A DNA stretch of 64,000 bases. Origin: CATOSD01 sp034422735. Its GTDB lineage: Bacteria; Chloroflexota; Dehalococcoidia; Lucifugimonadales; CATOSD01. Shown in pieces: positions 50,408 to 59,011 of the stretch; position 1 is the stretch's first letter; every line of letters begins with the position of its first letter. Position numbers and translations under genes: made by a program. The notes under the pieces are model-generated. The model was given only the letters and a program-made list of their open reading frames with translations. It did not search any database and had not been told where the DNA came from. Location: contig DAOUJL010000033.1 in the NCBI GenBank assembly GCA_034422735.1, positions 1 through 64,000 on the forward strand, read 5' to 3'.

Positions 50408-51352
50408 TCACGCCGGCGCCTCCGCTCCGCTTGCCAGCCGCACCGGCGAGGCCGTCGCGCGTATGCACATCACGTACTCCGGGCCGGGCGCAAAGTCCAT
50501 CGCACTCATCGCGCTCAGGAGGTCCGGCTGAAATTCCGCCACCAGTGCGCGTATCCGCCGCGCGCCCGCTAGTCGCGCTAACCCGAAACGGACCAGCGAT
50601 GTGGCCGCGTCCACCGACCCGGGGGCACAGGTCACGTCCAGCCATCCGTTCGGCCCGCTGCGCCCCACTCTCAGGCGGCCTGCCAGTCCGCGTTGGCTCT
50701 CCAGCACGAACTCGCGCGCCCGTCCGGGTCCGCGCTCGCGCGAGTCCCGCCACTGGTCGAACGTCACTCCCGCCATGCGTCGGACTGCGGACGGCGCCGA
50801 CGCGCTGTACAGGCGAAACAGGTCGTACCCGTCTCGCCGAGACGCCTCTCTAGAAGCCGCGCCGCGCCGCTCAGCGCGGGCCGTCGGGAGGTTCGGTCGT
50901 CCGCCAGCCAAGAGCGTCTCGTGGTAAACGGGAAAGTAACCGGCCCGGCGCGCCGCGCCCAGCAGCGGGCACTCCACGGGCAGCCTGAGAAACACGCGCT
51001 GCGCTCCCGAACGCGCCGCCTCGGCGGACACCCGCTCCAATACTCGTTCCGCCGCAGACTCCGCGTCGCCGCTCGCCACAAGCTGAGTCACCTGCCAGCT
51101 CCCCCGGCCACTCAGCCGGCCGGCGGCCGCGACGGCCTCGGCGCCTCCCTCTCTTGCGACCCAGGCGCCCGCCCTCATCCTTCCCGCTGCGCACGACCTG
51201 GCCACTGCCGCGAGGGACGGCCTGCCGCCCAGCCCGGACAGGACGCCGGCCAGCGGACGCGCGTGGTTGTGGAGGGGGCGTTGCCTGAGAATCGCCTGCG
51301 CGGCGAGCCGGAGGTGGACCGCAATGGGTGAAACACCGGAGTTGGTAGTCAT
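50408..51352 (-). CDS. GNAT-like acetyltransferase, divergent
   Basis: 314 residues with weak but repeated GNAT-like features: AESAAERVLERVSAEAARSGAQRVFLRLPVECPLLGAARRAGYFPVYHETLL in the middle and a second half (GRLRVGRSGPNGWLDVTCAPGS, RRIRALVAEFQPDLLSAMSAMDFAPGPEYVMCI) that looks like a second GNAT fold. The classical Q/R-x-x-G-x-G/A pyrophosphate loop is not evident, so activity is uncertain. ATG 51352 is used; GTG 51361 is equally possible. It follows pdxT by 22 bases on the same strand. Confidence 0.65.
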   Translation of the reverse strand: MTTNSGVSPIAVHLRLAAQAILRQRPLHNHARPLAGVLSGLGGRPSLAAVARSCAAGRMRAGAWVAREGGAEAVAAAGRLSGRGSWQVTQLVASGDAESAAERVLERVSAEAARSGAQRVFLRLPVECPLLGAARRAGYFPVYHETLLAGGRPNLPTARAERRGAASREASRRDGYDLFRLYSASAPSAVRRMAGVTFDQWRDSRERGPGRAREFVLESQRGLAGRLRVGRSGPNGWLDVTCAPGSVDAATSLVRFGLARLAGARRIRALVAEFQPDLLSAMSAMDFAPGPEYVMCIRATASPVRLASGAEAPA

Positions 51353-51374
51353 CGAGACCACCGGGACAGCGTTG

Positions 51375-51956
51375 CTACGCGCTGCCCTCCACCATCCGCA
51401 CGAACAACTCGTGCACCCTGGTGTCGTCGGTCAATTCGGGATGAAAGGAGGTGGCAAGCAGCTTGTCCTGGCGCACGGCTACCGGACGGCCGTCCGGGAT
51501 GCGGGCCAATACGCGCACGCCCTCGCCCACCTCGTTGACCACCGGCGCGCGGATGAACACTGCCCGGAAGGCCGGGCCGGAGATGTCGCCCATCTCCAGC
51601 TCCGCCTCGAAGCTGTTGACCTGGCTGCCGAATGCGTTGCGGCTCACCTCGATGTCCATCAGCCCCAGCGGAGAGGGCCGGTGGTCGGTGAGCCGCTTGG
51701 ATATGACTATCATGCCGGCGCAGGTGCCCCAGATGGGCATGCCCTCCGACGCCTTTTCCTTCAACGGGCCTCTGAAATCGTAGATGTCGATTAGCTGGAC
51801 GATCGTGGTGCTTTCGCCGCCGGGGATGATAAGGCCGTCGACGTCGTCCAGTTGGTGCGGGAGCCGGATCTCCGCCGACTCCACGCCCAGCCGGTCGAGC
51901 ACCTCCCGGTGCTCCGCGAAATCGCCCTGGATTGCGAGAACGCCAAGCGTTGGCAA
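51375..51956 (-). CDS. pdxT: Pyridoxal 5'-phosphate synthase glutaminase subunit
   Basis: Class I glutaminase that passes ammonia to PdxS. The 193-residue protein has GVLAIQGDFAEHREVL (5-20), GLIIPGGEST (41-50), nucleophile Cys79 in GTCAGMI and the His/Glu pair in SFHPEL near residue 172. It starts at TTG one base after the pdxS stop, so the two are translated together in the 12:12 complex ratio. Confidence 0.96.
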   Translation of the reverse strand: MPTLGVLAIQGDFAEHREVLDRLGVESAEIRLPHQLDDVDGLIIPGGESTTIVQLIDIYDFRGPLKEKASEGMPIWGTCAGMIVISKRLTDHRPSPLGLMDIEVSRNAFGSQVNSFEAELEMGDISGPAFRAVFIRAPVVNEVGEGVRVLARIPDGRPVAVRQDKLLATSFHPELTDDTRVHELFVRMVEGSA

Positions 51957-51957
51957 G

Positions 51958-52857
51958 CTACCAACCTCTCGTGGCCAGCTGCTGCTCCTCCGGCATGGTC
52001 CGGACGTCCAGTCCCGGCATGGCCTTGCCCAGCCCGGTCGAGACCTCTACGAGTATCGCTGGGTCGTTGTAGTGGGTCGTCGCCTTGACGATGGCCTCGG
52101 CCATCAACTGAGGCGTCTCGGACTTGAAGATGCCCGAGCCCACGAACACGCCATCCACGCCGAGCTGCATCATCAGGGCCGCGTCCGCGGGGCTGGCGAT
52201 GCCGCCCGCGGCAAAGTTGACCACGGGCAACCGGCCGGTGTCGTGGATCTCCTTCACAAGCTCGTAGGGTGCGCGTAGGTCCCTGGCCGTCGCCATTAGC
52301 TCGGCTTCGTCCATTCCCACTATGCGCTTGATCTCGCCGAGCACCTTCCGGGCGTGGCGCACCGCCTCCACGATGTTGCCGGTGCCGGCTTCGCCCTTCG
52401 TGCGAATCATGGCGGCGCCCTCGCCTATGCGCCTCAGCGCCTCGCCGAGGTCCCGGCAGCCGCACACGAAAGGAATCTTGAAGTCGTGCTTGTTTACGTG
52501 GTTGTTCTCGTCGGCCGGGGTCAGCACCTCGGACTCGTCCACGTAGTCCGCGCCAAGCTCTTCCAGGATCTGCGCCTCGACGAAGTGCCCGATTCGGGAC
52601 TTGGCCATGACCGGAATCGTGACCGCGTCGATGATCTCACTGATCATCTGCGGGTCGGACATACGCGCCACGCCGCCCGCCGCGCGGATGTCGGAAGGCA
52701 CGCGCTCCAGAGCCATGACGGCGACCGCTCCGGCATCCTCGGCGATCTTCGCCTGCTCGGGGGTTACCACGTCCATGATCACCCCGCCCTTGAGCATCTG
52801 GGCCAGCCCGACCTTAACCCTCCAAGTACCGGTCTCCGACCTTACGTCAACTGCCAT
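51958..52857 (-). CDS. pdxS: Pyridoxal 5'-phosphate synthase subunit PdxS
   Basis: Makes PLP from ribose 5-phosphate, glyceraldehyde 3-phosphate and ammonia (DXP-independent route). The 299-residue protein keeps the catalytic Asp29 (VIMDVV), Lys86 (VMAKSRIGHF) and Lys154 (IRTKGEAGTGN), the phosphate loop FAAGGIASPADAALMMQLG, and GSGIFKS. GGAGGAGG lies before the ATG at 52857. Its presence means PLP is made by the PdxST pathway, serving the two aminotransferases of this window and the tryptophan synthase. Confidence 0.97.
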   Translation of the reverse strand: MAVDVRSETGTWRVKVGLAQMLKGGVIMDVVTPEQAKIAEDAGAVAVMALERVPSDIRAAGGVARMSDPQMISEIIDAVTIPVMAKSRIGHFVEAQILEELGADYVDESEVLTPADENNHVNKHDFKIPFVCGCRDLGEALRRIGEGAAMIRTKGEAGTGNIVEAVRHARKVLGEIKRIVGMDEAELMATARDLRAPYELVKEIHDTGRLPVVNFAAGGIASPADAALMMQLGVDGVFVGSGIFKSETPQLMAEAIVKATTHYNDPAILVEVSTGLGKAMPGLDVRTMPEEQQLATRGW

Positions 52858-52943
52858 CTTTGGCCTCCTCCAGCCGCTCGCGTTTTTCAGCGAAATATCG
52901 CGCGGTTACACGCCTTCACGCGGCCCGCATGAGTTTTCGCGCC

Positions 52944-52972
52944 ATTATACTCCTGACCACCGCTCTTTACAA
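52944..52972 (-). promoter_or_regulatory. Promoter of pdxST
   Basis: Minus-strand TTGTAA (52972-52967), a 17-base spacer and a perfect TATAAT (52949-52944), about 90 bases before pdxS. It sits in the 251-base divergent region shared with the TPR gene. Confidence 0.7.
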
Positions 52973-53051
52973 TTGCCGCTCCGGTCTGCCAAGCTTGTAT
53001 CGAGGCACGCATGACGCGCCGACATGCCCGGAAACTTGGCGACATATCTCC

Positions 53052-53080
53052 TTGCGGGCCGAATATGCGTGCGCTACAAT
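53052..53080 (+). promoter_or_regulatory. Promoter of the TPR-protein gene
   Basis: TTGCGG (53052-53057), 17 bases, TACAAT (53075-53080), 28 bases before the start codon, so the leader is very short. Confidence 0.6.
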
Positions 53081-53108
53081 TCGCAAACTTTCTCCCAGGG
53101 TGTCACCG

Positions 53109-53957
53109 ATGAGCCAATCCCACGTCGAAGATAAGGCCAAACTGCGCAAAGACCTATCCAGGAAGGCCGTCGCCCTCGCGATGAAGAGCCGCTGGAAGGA
53201 AGCCAGCGCCGTCAACCGCGCCATACTGAAGGACTTTCCCCGCGACCTCGAAGCCTGGAACAGGCTGGGCAAGGCGCTCAGCGAGTTGGGGTGCGTCGCC
53301 GAGGCCCGGGACGCGTTCGGCAGAGCGCTTGAAGTGTCGCCGCACAACAGCATCGCCCGAAAGAACTTCGAAAGGCTGAATCGGCTAGATGAGGACGAGC
53401 AGCCCGCGCTGGTCACCAGCGGCGCGACCGCCCAGGCCTTCATAGAGGAGGGCGGCAACTCCGGCGTTACGTCGCTGGTCAATCTTGCTCCCGCCAGCGG
53501 CCTGTTCAAGCTCTCTCCCGGCCATCCCATCGAGCTTCGGTGCGAGGGCGGCGGGCTGAAGGTGTTCCGCGCCTCCGGAGACTACGTGGGGCGCGTCGAA
53601 TCGCGGCTGGCCTCCAGGCTGGCCAGGCTCATCAAGGGAGGCAACCGCTACGACGCCACCGTGCGCAGCGTCTCCGAGCGGGAGGTCGTCATCATCATCC
53701 GCGAGTCGTTCCGCCACCACTCCCAGGCGCACGTCCCGTCCTTCCCCGCCCGCGTCACCGGGCCATACCCTGTGTACCTGCCCGGCGCCTCCGTTGATTA
53801 CGGCCTGTCCGACGAGATAGACGGCGAGGAACAGCTATCGGTCAAGGACTGGTCGAACGACGACACCGAGCCCGGCGACGACGCCGCGTTCACGCCCGTT
53901 ATCCACCGCATCATAAACAGCCCGGGCAGCGACCTCGACGGCGACGACGACTATTAG
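53109..53957 (+). CDS. TPR protein with unknown C-terminal domain
   Basis: 282 residues. Residues 10-95 form two to three tetratricopeptide repeats (EASAVNRAILKDFPRDLEAWNRLGKALSELG, then EARDAFGRALEVSPHNSIARKNFERL). Residues 125-215 form a compact beta-rich domain (FKLSPGHPIELRCEG, FRASGDYVGRVESRL, YDATVRSVSEREVVIIIRES) not firmly recognised; the shape recalls HIRAN-like modules. The C terminus is very acidic (ending DLDGDDDY). It is soluble and probably a protein-interaction factor. The ATG at 53109 follows CAGGGTG; the in-frame stretch upstream is intergenic in character. Confidence 0.8.
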   Translation: MSQSHVEDKAKLRKDLSRKAVALAMKSRWKEASAVNRAILKDFPRDLEAWNRLGKALSELGCVAEARDAFGRALEVSPHNSIARKNFERLNRLDEDEQPALVTSGATAQAFIEEGGNSGVTSLVNLAPASGLFKLSPGHPIELRCEGGGLKVFRASGDYVGRVESRLASRLARLIKGGNRYDATVRSVSEREVVIIIRESFRHHSQAHVPSFPARVTGPYPVYLPGASVDYGLSDEIDGEEQLSVKDWSNDDTEPGDDAAFTPVIHRIINSPGSDLDGDDDY

Positions 53958-53984
53958 CGCGTCCCGCGCCTCAGCCTCCGCCTG

Positions 53985-54254
53985 TTACGAGGCGGGTTCT
54001 GAGTCGGAATCGGCCAGCGGGCGCTCGCGGTAATAGATGCCCCATCGCCTCATCGCCTCTTCGATATCCGGCGACTGAATCTCCGACAGTTGGCGAAAGA
54101 ATCCCGCCAGCGCGTGCGCGTGAAGCAGTTCCTCCGAACACACCCAGCTCGCCTCCGCCGGCACCACGTACACCAGGCCGTTCTGGTGCTCGCACTGCAT
54201 CTCGATGCGCTTACCGCCCGTGTCGTGCTTCACGCTGATTCCGTACTCTGCCAT
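53985..54254 (-). CDS. Small protein of unknown function
   Basis: 89 residues, soluble, with an N-terminal beta-like half (YGISVKHDTGGKRIEMQCEHQNGLVYVVPAEASW) and an acidic helical end. No family is recognised. GAGGAGAGAC precedes the ATG, a good ribosome site. It converges with the TPR gene (27 bases between stops) and has normal base composition, so it is probably a real native gene. Confidence 0.65.
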   Translation of the reverse strand: MAEYGISVKHDTGGKRIEMQCEHQNGLVYVVPAEASWVCSEELLHAHALAGFFRQLSEIQSPDIEEAMRRWGIYYRERPLADSDSEPAS

Positions 54255-54320
54255 GTCTCTCCTCTCGTTCAGGCGTCGTGCTCCGGATGAGTAACTACTC
54301 CATTTTAACACTCACACAAC

Positions 54321-54369
54321 CGTCGTCCCCGCGCAAGCGAGAATCTAGGAGTGTGGGGCACTCCACACT
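54321..54369. repeat. REP-like element followed by a hairpin
   Basis: The part at 54321-54346 resembles widely dispersed bacterial palindromes of the type CCCGCGNAAGCGGG. It is followed at 54350-54369 by a 7-base-pair hairpin, AGTGTGG with CCACACT around GGCACT, that could terminate transcripts. Confidence 0.45.
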
Positions 54370-54414
54370 GCCTGCGCCGCGACTGACCTCTGGCCACTCT
54401 ACGCCCCGCCCCTA

Positions 54415-54423
54415 TGCTACAAT
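54415..54423 (+). promoter_or_regulatory. Extended -10 promoter of the Kelch lipoprotein gene
   Basis: TGCTACAAT inside CCTATGCTACAATCCTC. The same string, with TATAAT as -10, lies before the MBL gene at 56754-56762. No -35 is visible. Confidence 0.5.
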
Positions 54424-54598
54424 CCTCCCAGCACACCTTTGCGGCGACCGATCTGACTGTCGCACCCCATCGCCACTTGGCAGGCTCGTTGGCCCAGTAT
54501 TGGAGCATCTCCCGTACTCGGAGATGTTGCCGGCCAAAGTCAGTCTGTCCCAACGGAGGGCGGCTCGCCGATGGTGAACTTGATAAGGAGTCGCCGCA

Positions 54599-56632
54599 AT
54601 GACGGTCGCCGCGCCGAGGTTTGATTATCGTGTCGCCCTTATCGGGTTGTTTTTCGTCACAGCTGCCCTGACGTGGTCATGCGGTGGTGAAACGCAACCC
54701 ACCGCACCCACGATTGCGCCCACCGCCGCTAGCACGCCTACTACATCGCCCACCGCGACCGTCCCAACCGCAACGCCCGCACCCACGACGACGCCTGTGC
54801 CTGCCACCAACATACCATTCCCTACCCCGACTCCTTCCCCGACACCCAACCCCGCCATGGACGTCTTCGGGTCCGCCATGGTGAAGATGTCGGACGGTGG
54901 CGGCGCCGCAATCGAGATCAACGCCAACCTTGAGGCGATATCAGACGGACAAAGAGTCCAGATTCCCATTTCGTACACCGGAGTCTTTGCCATCGGCGGC
55001 CTTAACTGGTCGGACGTTGTCGTCGCTGCGCCAGTTCTCGGGATAGAGTCCCGGGTTATGACGCTCTCGGCCCCGTTCCTCACGACCGTTCATGTTCTCG
55101 ACGAGTCGTCGGGCAAATGGGAAGCGAACTACGGTCACTCGCCCAATTCGATAGCGTTTGATAAGCTCTTCGCGCCGCGTGCTTACGAGCTTACTGAGTT
55201 GGTTCTGTCCGGCAAGGAAGAGATTAACGGCATAGACGCCACAGTCTTCACTGCCAAGTTGCGTAACTTCGCGGTCGTCGGCTCGCAGGGCAATTTAGAC
55301 GTCGTCTACTGGATAGGTGTGGATGATGGTCTGCCACTCAAAGTGTCCGCCTCCGGTACCCTGGATGTCGATGCTGACGTGGTGCTGATTGGCGAAACGG
55401 TCGCGGAGTCTGCGTCGGTCGAAATAACGGCTACTATATTCGACCACGGAAAGCACGTAGACGTTGTATCCCCCACCCTGGGCCTTCAACGTTTTCAGCA
55501 TGAGGCGCTGCTGCTGAATGACGGGCGCGTACTCGTAGGGGGCGGATTCACAGGAATCTCCAACAACAATGTCGTCGTCCCTTTTCCAGTAGGCTTCGTC
55601 CAGACATATGATCCGTCTGCGGACATGTGGTCGTTCCAGGATCCCATGGAAAACGCCGGCTTCTTGTACTCGGCCCTCAAGCTGGGTGACGGCAAAGTTC
55701 TGTTTGTCGGCCTGTCAGGCGACGAGAACTTAGTCGAACCATTCGCGAGCCTGTTCGACCCTGGGGAAAATTCATGGGAAGATGCCCCTGCACCTTCCAC
55801 GACTCGTGGTTTTCCTGAGACCCTTCTACTTGATGACGGACGCGTTCTTCTCTTAGGTGGTTGGGACTTTACGTCATCGGACACCACATTCACGCGAGAG
55901 GTGGTGAAGGCGGTCGAGGTTTACGACCCCCAGACCGGCGAATGGCGCCAGGCTGCTCCGCTGACCCAGGACTTCCAAGAACCCCCACACTACACTCTGT
56001 TGAACGACGGGCGGGTGATTGCGATGGGAGTCGGCGGCGACATGTTTGCTGAAAGGACAGCTTTCGCCGAATTGTATGACCCCAATTCCGATTCTTGGAC
56101 ACCCATCAGCAGCGCTGATGCCCACTACTCGCTCAACAACGCCCTCAGCTTGGCCGATGGCAGAGTACTCGTGCTCGGGTCGCTTCCCAGATGGATTTCC
56201 AATCAACGCCCGGACGGAAGCTCCGGGATCGTCACCTTGCCAGACGGAAGCCGGCTGACCGCCGCTCAGGTAGCAGAGCGATTCCCTGCGGCGAAGATCT
56301 ACGACCCGGCCACCGACACATGGTCTGCCGCCGGGGGTATGACTCACACACGGAACAGCGCCTCGCTCGCTCTGCTTCCCGACGGTAGGGTTCTGGCAGC
56401 CGGCGGTGAGAACTACTGGTCCAAGGACTCCTTATCCTACTCCACGACCGAGATTTTCGATCCGCAGACCAACTCGTGGTCGCCGGGGCCTAACCTGACC
56501 GATCTGCGAGCCGGTGCCACCGCGACGCTAATGCCAGATGGCAGGGTGCTGCTGGTCGGGGGCATGGGGCTTGTGCAGGACATCGAGGAGATATACCCCC
56601 ATGCAACCGCGGAAATAGTCGATCCCGGTTAG
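54599..56632 (+). CDS. Kelch-repeat lipoprotein
   Basis: 677 residues. A signal peptide ends LTWSCGG (lipid Cys28), then a Thr/Pro-rich linker (33-85) leads to a beta-rich domain (about 90-280) resembling LppX/LprG-like lipid-binding lipoproteins. At least six Kelch-type repeats follow (about 295-675), such as HEALLLNDGRVLVGGGF, ETLLLDDGRVLLLGGWD and ASLALLPDGRVLAAGGEN, forming a beta propeller. It is exposed on the cell surface. G+C content is visibly lower than in neighbours, suggesting later acquisition or relaxed selection. AAGGAG lies 8-9 bases before the ATG. Confidence 0.85.
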   Translation: MTVAAPRFDYRVALIGLFFVTAALTWSCGGETQPTAPTIAPTAASTPTTSPTATVPTATPAPTTTPVPATNIPFPTPTPSPTPNPAMDVFGSAMVKMSDGGGAAIEINANLEAISDGQRVQIPISYTGVFAIGGLNWSDVVVAAPVLGIESRVMTLSAPFLTTVHVLDESSGKWEANYGHSPNSIAFDKLFAPRAYELTELVLSGKEEINGIDATVFTAKLRNFAVVGSQGNLDVVYWIGVDDGLPLKVSASGTLDVDADVVLIGETVAESASVEITATIFDHGKHVDVVSPTLGLQRFQHEALLLNDGRVLVGGGFTGISNNNVVVPFPVGFVQTYDPSADMWSFQDPMENAGFLYSALKLGDGKVLFVGLSGDENLVEPFASLFDPGENSWEDAPAPSTTRGFPETLLLDDGRVLLLGGWDFTSSDTTFTREVVKAVEVYDPQTGEWRQAAPLTQDFQEPPHYTLLNDGRVIAMGVGGDMFAERTAFAELYDPNSDSWTPISSADAHYSLNNALSLADGRVLVLGSLPRWISNQRPDGSSGIVTLPDGSRLTAAQVAERFPAAKIYDPATDTWSAAGGMTHTRNSASLALLPDGRVLAAGGENYWSKDSLSYSTTEIFDPQTNSWSPGPNLTDLRAGATATLMPDGRVLLVGGMGLVQDIEEIYPHATAEIVDPG

Positions 56633-56753
56633 GCGGAGGTAGCACACAGAAACCCCGGCTTGCATGACCATTCCAAACTCCTCTGCCTTTACTCGGGCGA
56701 TCTCACGATGAATGTGACCAGCCGCGCCCCTCGCCGCCCCCGCCGCCCGCCTA

Positions 56754-56762
56754 TGCTATAAT
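56754..56762 (+). promoter_or_regulatory. Extended -10 promoter of the MBL-fold hydrolase gene
   Basis: TGCTATAAT, a perfect extended -10, 71 bases before the ATG at 56833. The upstream side is almost pure C/G with no -35. The remaining bases of 56633-56832 hold nothing else recognised. Confidence 0.6.
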
Positions 56763-56832
56763 CCTCACCGCGCCCTCCAACGGCGACGACCACTCGCGCG
56801 GCCCACGCCCGCCGCCAACAGGAGACCATCAG

Positions 56833-57474
56833 ATGCCCCCTCACTACCAGGACGACTCCATCATCATCCACAAGTACGAGTGCGGCGATTTCGGCAACAA
56901 CGCCTATCTCGTCGTGTGCCCCAAGACCAACGAGAGCATCATCATCGACACGCCGGGCGATCCGGGCAAGGTGATCGAGGCGGCCAGGTCAACCAACGTG
57001 AAGGCCATAATCATCACCCACAACCACTGGGACCACCTGGTGGGCTTCGACGAGGTGACCGGCGCGATAGACGCCCCCGTCGCAATCGGCGCGGACGACG
57101 CCGACGCCCTTCCCCGCCCGCCCGCGCGGCTGTTGCGCGACGGCGACGAGATCGTGGCCGGTACCGTGACCCTGCGGGCCATCGGCACACCCGGCCACAC
57201 GCCCGGCTCCACGTGCTACACCGTCGGCAGCGCGCTCTTCTCCGGCGACACGCTCTTCCCCGGCGGTCCCGGAAAGTCCGGGTCCCCCGAAAAGCTGCGG
57301 CAGATCATCGAGAGCATCACCACCAAGCTGTTTACGCTGGAGAGCGTCGTTAACGTCTATCCCGGTCACGGCGCCGACGGCGACCTCAAGAGCAGTAAGG
57401 AAGAGTACGCCGTCTTCGCGTCCAGGGAGCACCCGGCCGACCTGGCCGGAGACGTTTCTTGGCTCGGCAGCTAG
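56833..57474 (+). CDS. MBL-fold metallo-hydrolase (glyoxalase II-like)
   Basis: 213-residue metallo-beta-lactamase fold protein. The metal motif THNHWDH has His63, His65, Asp67 and His68. Later ligands are His in GTPGHTPGST, Asp in LFSGDTLFPGG and His in VYPGHG. The size and motifs match the YcbL/GloB-type hydroxyacylglutathione hydrolase-like group, but a thioester substrate is not proven. It is first of a plus-strand run leading to trpA; its end overlaps the CPBP gene by 16 bases. Confidence 0.9.
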   Translation: MPPHYQDDSIIIHKYECGDFGNNAYLVVCPKTNESIIIDTPGDPGKVIEAARSTNVKAIIITHNHWDHLVGFDEVTGAIDAPVAIGADDADALPRPPARLLRDGDEIVAGTVTLRAIGTPGHTPGSTCYTVGSALFSGDTLFPGGPGKSGSPEKLRQIIESITTKLFTLESVVNVYPGHGADGDLKSSKEEYAVFASREHPADLAGDVSWLGS

Positions 57475-58166
57475 ACACGCCTGAACACACGGACGCCCGT
57501 CCTCCGTGGCGACCGCGCGACGTCGCGCTCGCCACGGTCGGGACGTTAGTGGCGTTCGTCATCCTGATCGCCATAGCGGCGGGCCTCGCCTCCATCGGCG
57601 ACGAACGGGGCGTCGGGTCGTTCCCGATCTGGGCGCTGGCCGCCTTCTACCTCGTGCTCGTGGCGATGGCCTGGTACTTCAGCGTGCGCAAGTACGGCGC
57701 CGCATGGCGCACCCTCGGCTTTCGCGTCCCGGAAAACCTGTGGAGCTTCGCCCTCGCCTTGGTCGTGCTGCTCGCCAGCCTCTCTCTGTTCGCCGCGTAC
57801 AAGCTCGCCACCGACCATCTGCCCGTCAGTTGGCTCCGGCCGGACGTCGTGCCGCCCGAGGTGTTCGGCCACGGACTCGAGCGCGTCGGCAACGGACTCG
57901 CCATCGTGGCTGTCGCCCCCGTTGCCGAGGAGCTCTTCTTCCGCGGCTTCATGCTTGGCGGCCTCGTGGCGGCGGTCGGAGACCTGCGCGCAATGGTCGT
58001 GAGTTCGGTGCTCTTCGCCGCGATGCACGCCTCCATCGGCACGTTCATTCCGCTATTCGCGGCCGGAATGCTGCTGGCCTGGCTCTACCTGCGGACGCGC
58101 TCCATCTGGCCGCCCATAGCCGCGCACTCCACGCAGAACGCGCTGGCGATGCTGAACCCGGGCTGA
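57459..58166 (+). CDS. CPBP-family intramembrane metalloprotease
   Basis: 235-residue membrane protein of the CAAX/ABI type with six or so hydrophobic helices. The glutamic-metalloprotease motifs are present: EELFFRG (Glu157, Glu158, Arg162), FAAMHAS (His190) and AAHSTQNA (His223). In bacteria such enzymes process or protect against small peptides. Translation begins at TTG inside the MBL gene, with GGAGACG 7 bases upstream; the first 20 residues are polar and cytoplasmic. Confidence 0.88.
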   Translation: MARQLDTPEHTDARPPWRPRDVALATVGTLVAFVILIAIAAGLASIGDERGVGSFPIWALAAFYLVLVAMAWYFSVRKYGAAWRTLGFRVPENLWSFALALVVLLASLSLFAAYKLATDHLPVSWLRPDVVPPEVFGHGLERVGNGLAIVAVAPVAEELFFRGFMLGGLVAAVGDLRAMVVSSVLFAAMHASIGTFIPLFAAGMLLAWLYLRTRSIWPPIAAHSTQNALAMLNPG

Positions 58167-58197
58167 CCGATGCCACGCACAGCCTTGTGAGGACGCC

Positions 58198-59001
58198 ATG
58201 ACCTCCGACAGAATAAACAGAATCGACCGCGTCATGCGGTCTCTCGCCGCCGAGGGCAGAAAGGCGATGGCGCCTTTCGTCACAATCGGCCACCCGGACA
58301 TCGAGACCTCCGAGGCACTGGTCGAGGCCATTATCAGCGGCGGGGCCGACATGCTGGAGCTGGGCATCCCCTTCAGCGATCCCCTCGCCGACGGGCCTAC
58401 GGTGCAAGCGACCAGCTTCGCGGCGCTTCGCAACGGCGTGACGGTGGCGGTCGCGCTCGACAGCGTCCGCCGCCTCCGGGCCAGGGGAGTGGAAGCCCCG
58501 CTCGTATTCATGGGCTACTACAACCCCTACCTGAGCTACGGGCTGGAGCGCTTTGTACAGGACTCGGCCTCCGCCGGCGTGGACGGCCTGATTGTGCCCG
58601 ACCTGCCCGCGGAGGAGTCCGGCGACCTCGCCGCCCTCTGCGCCGAGCACGGCCTTCACCTCATCCCGCTCCTGGCGCCCACCAGCACCGACGAGCGCAT
58701 CGCCAGCGCTTGCAAGGCCGCGGGAGGGTTTATATACTGCGTCAGCCTTACCGGTGTGACGGGGGCCCGCGGCGAGCTCTCCGCGACGGTCGAGTCCCTG
58801 GTCGAAAGGGTTCGACGGCACACCGACCTGCCCCTGCTGGTAGGATTCGGCATTTCGCGGCGCGAGCATGTTGAGGCCGTCGGGCGGTTCGCCGACGGCG
58901 TGATCCTGGCCAGCGCCATGCTGGACGCCATCGCCGCCGCCGCGCCGGAGCAACGCATTCAGGTGGCGCGGGATTTCATTCGCGGGCTGCTAACGGAGTG
59001 A
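58198..59001 (+). CDS. trpA: Tryptophan synthase alpha subunit
   Basis: Cleaves indole-3-glycerol phosphate to indole and glyceraldehyde 3-phosphate, passing indole to TrpB. The 267-residue TIM barrel has catalytic Glu54 (LELGIPFSDP) and Asp65 (PLADGP), MGYYNPYLSYG, VPDLPAEES and the phosphate loop VGFGISRREHV. It is 48 kb from the other trp genes, with no T-box here. trpB, normally adjacent, is not upstream or downstream within the window. It begins 31 bases after the CPBP gene and is followed 10 bases on by aroH. Confidence 0.96.
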   Translation: MTSDRINRIDRVMRSLAAEGRKAMAPFVTIGHPDIETSEALVEAIISGGADMLELGIPFSDPLADGPTVQATSFAALRNGVTVAVALDSVRRLRARGVEAPLVFMGYYNPYLSYGLERFVQDSASAGVDGLIVPDLPAEESGDLAALCAEHGLHLIPLLAPTSTDERIASACKAAGGFIYCVSLTGVTGARGELSATVESLVERVRRHTDLPLLVGFGISRREHVEAVGRFADGVILASAMLDAIAAAAPEQRIQVARDFIRGLLTE

Positions 59002-59011
59002 GCTACGCCAG

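Larger units (their letters stand above)
54255..54598. other. Intergenic region before the Kelch lipoprotein
   Basis: 344 bases with no gene. It holds a REP-like element near 54321-54346 (core GTCCCCGCGCAAGCGAGAA), a hairpin at 54350-54369 and an extended -10 promoter at 54415-54423. A longer leader of about 170 bases follows to the Kelch gene start; no structure was recognised in it. Confidence 0.6.
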
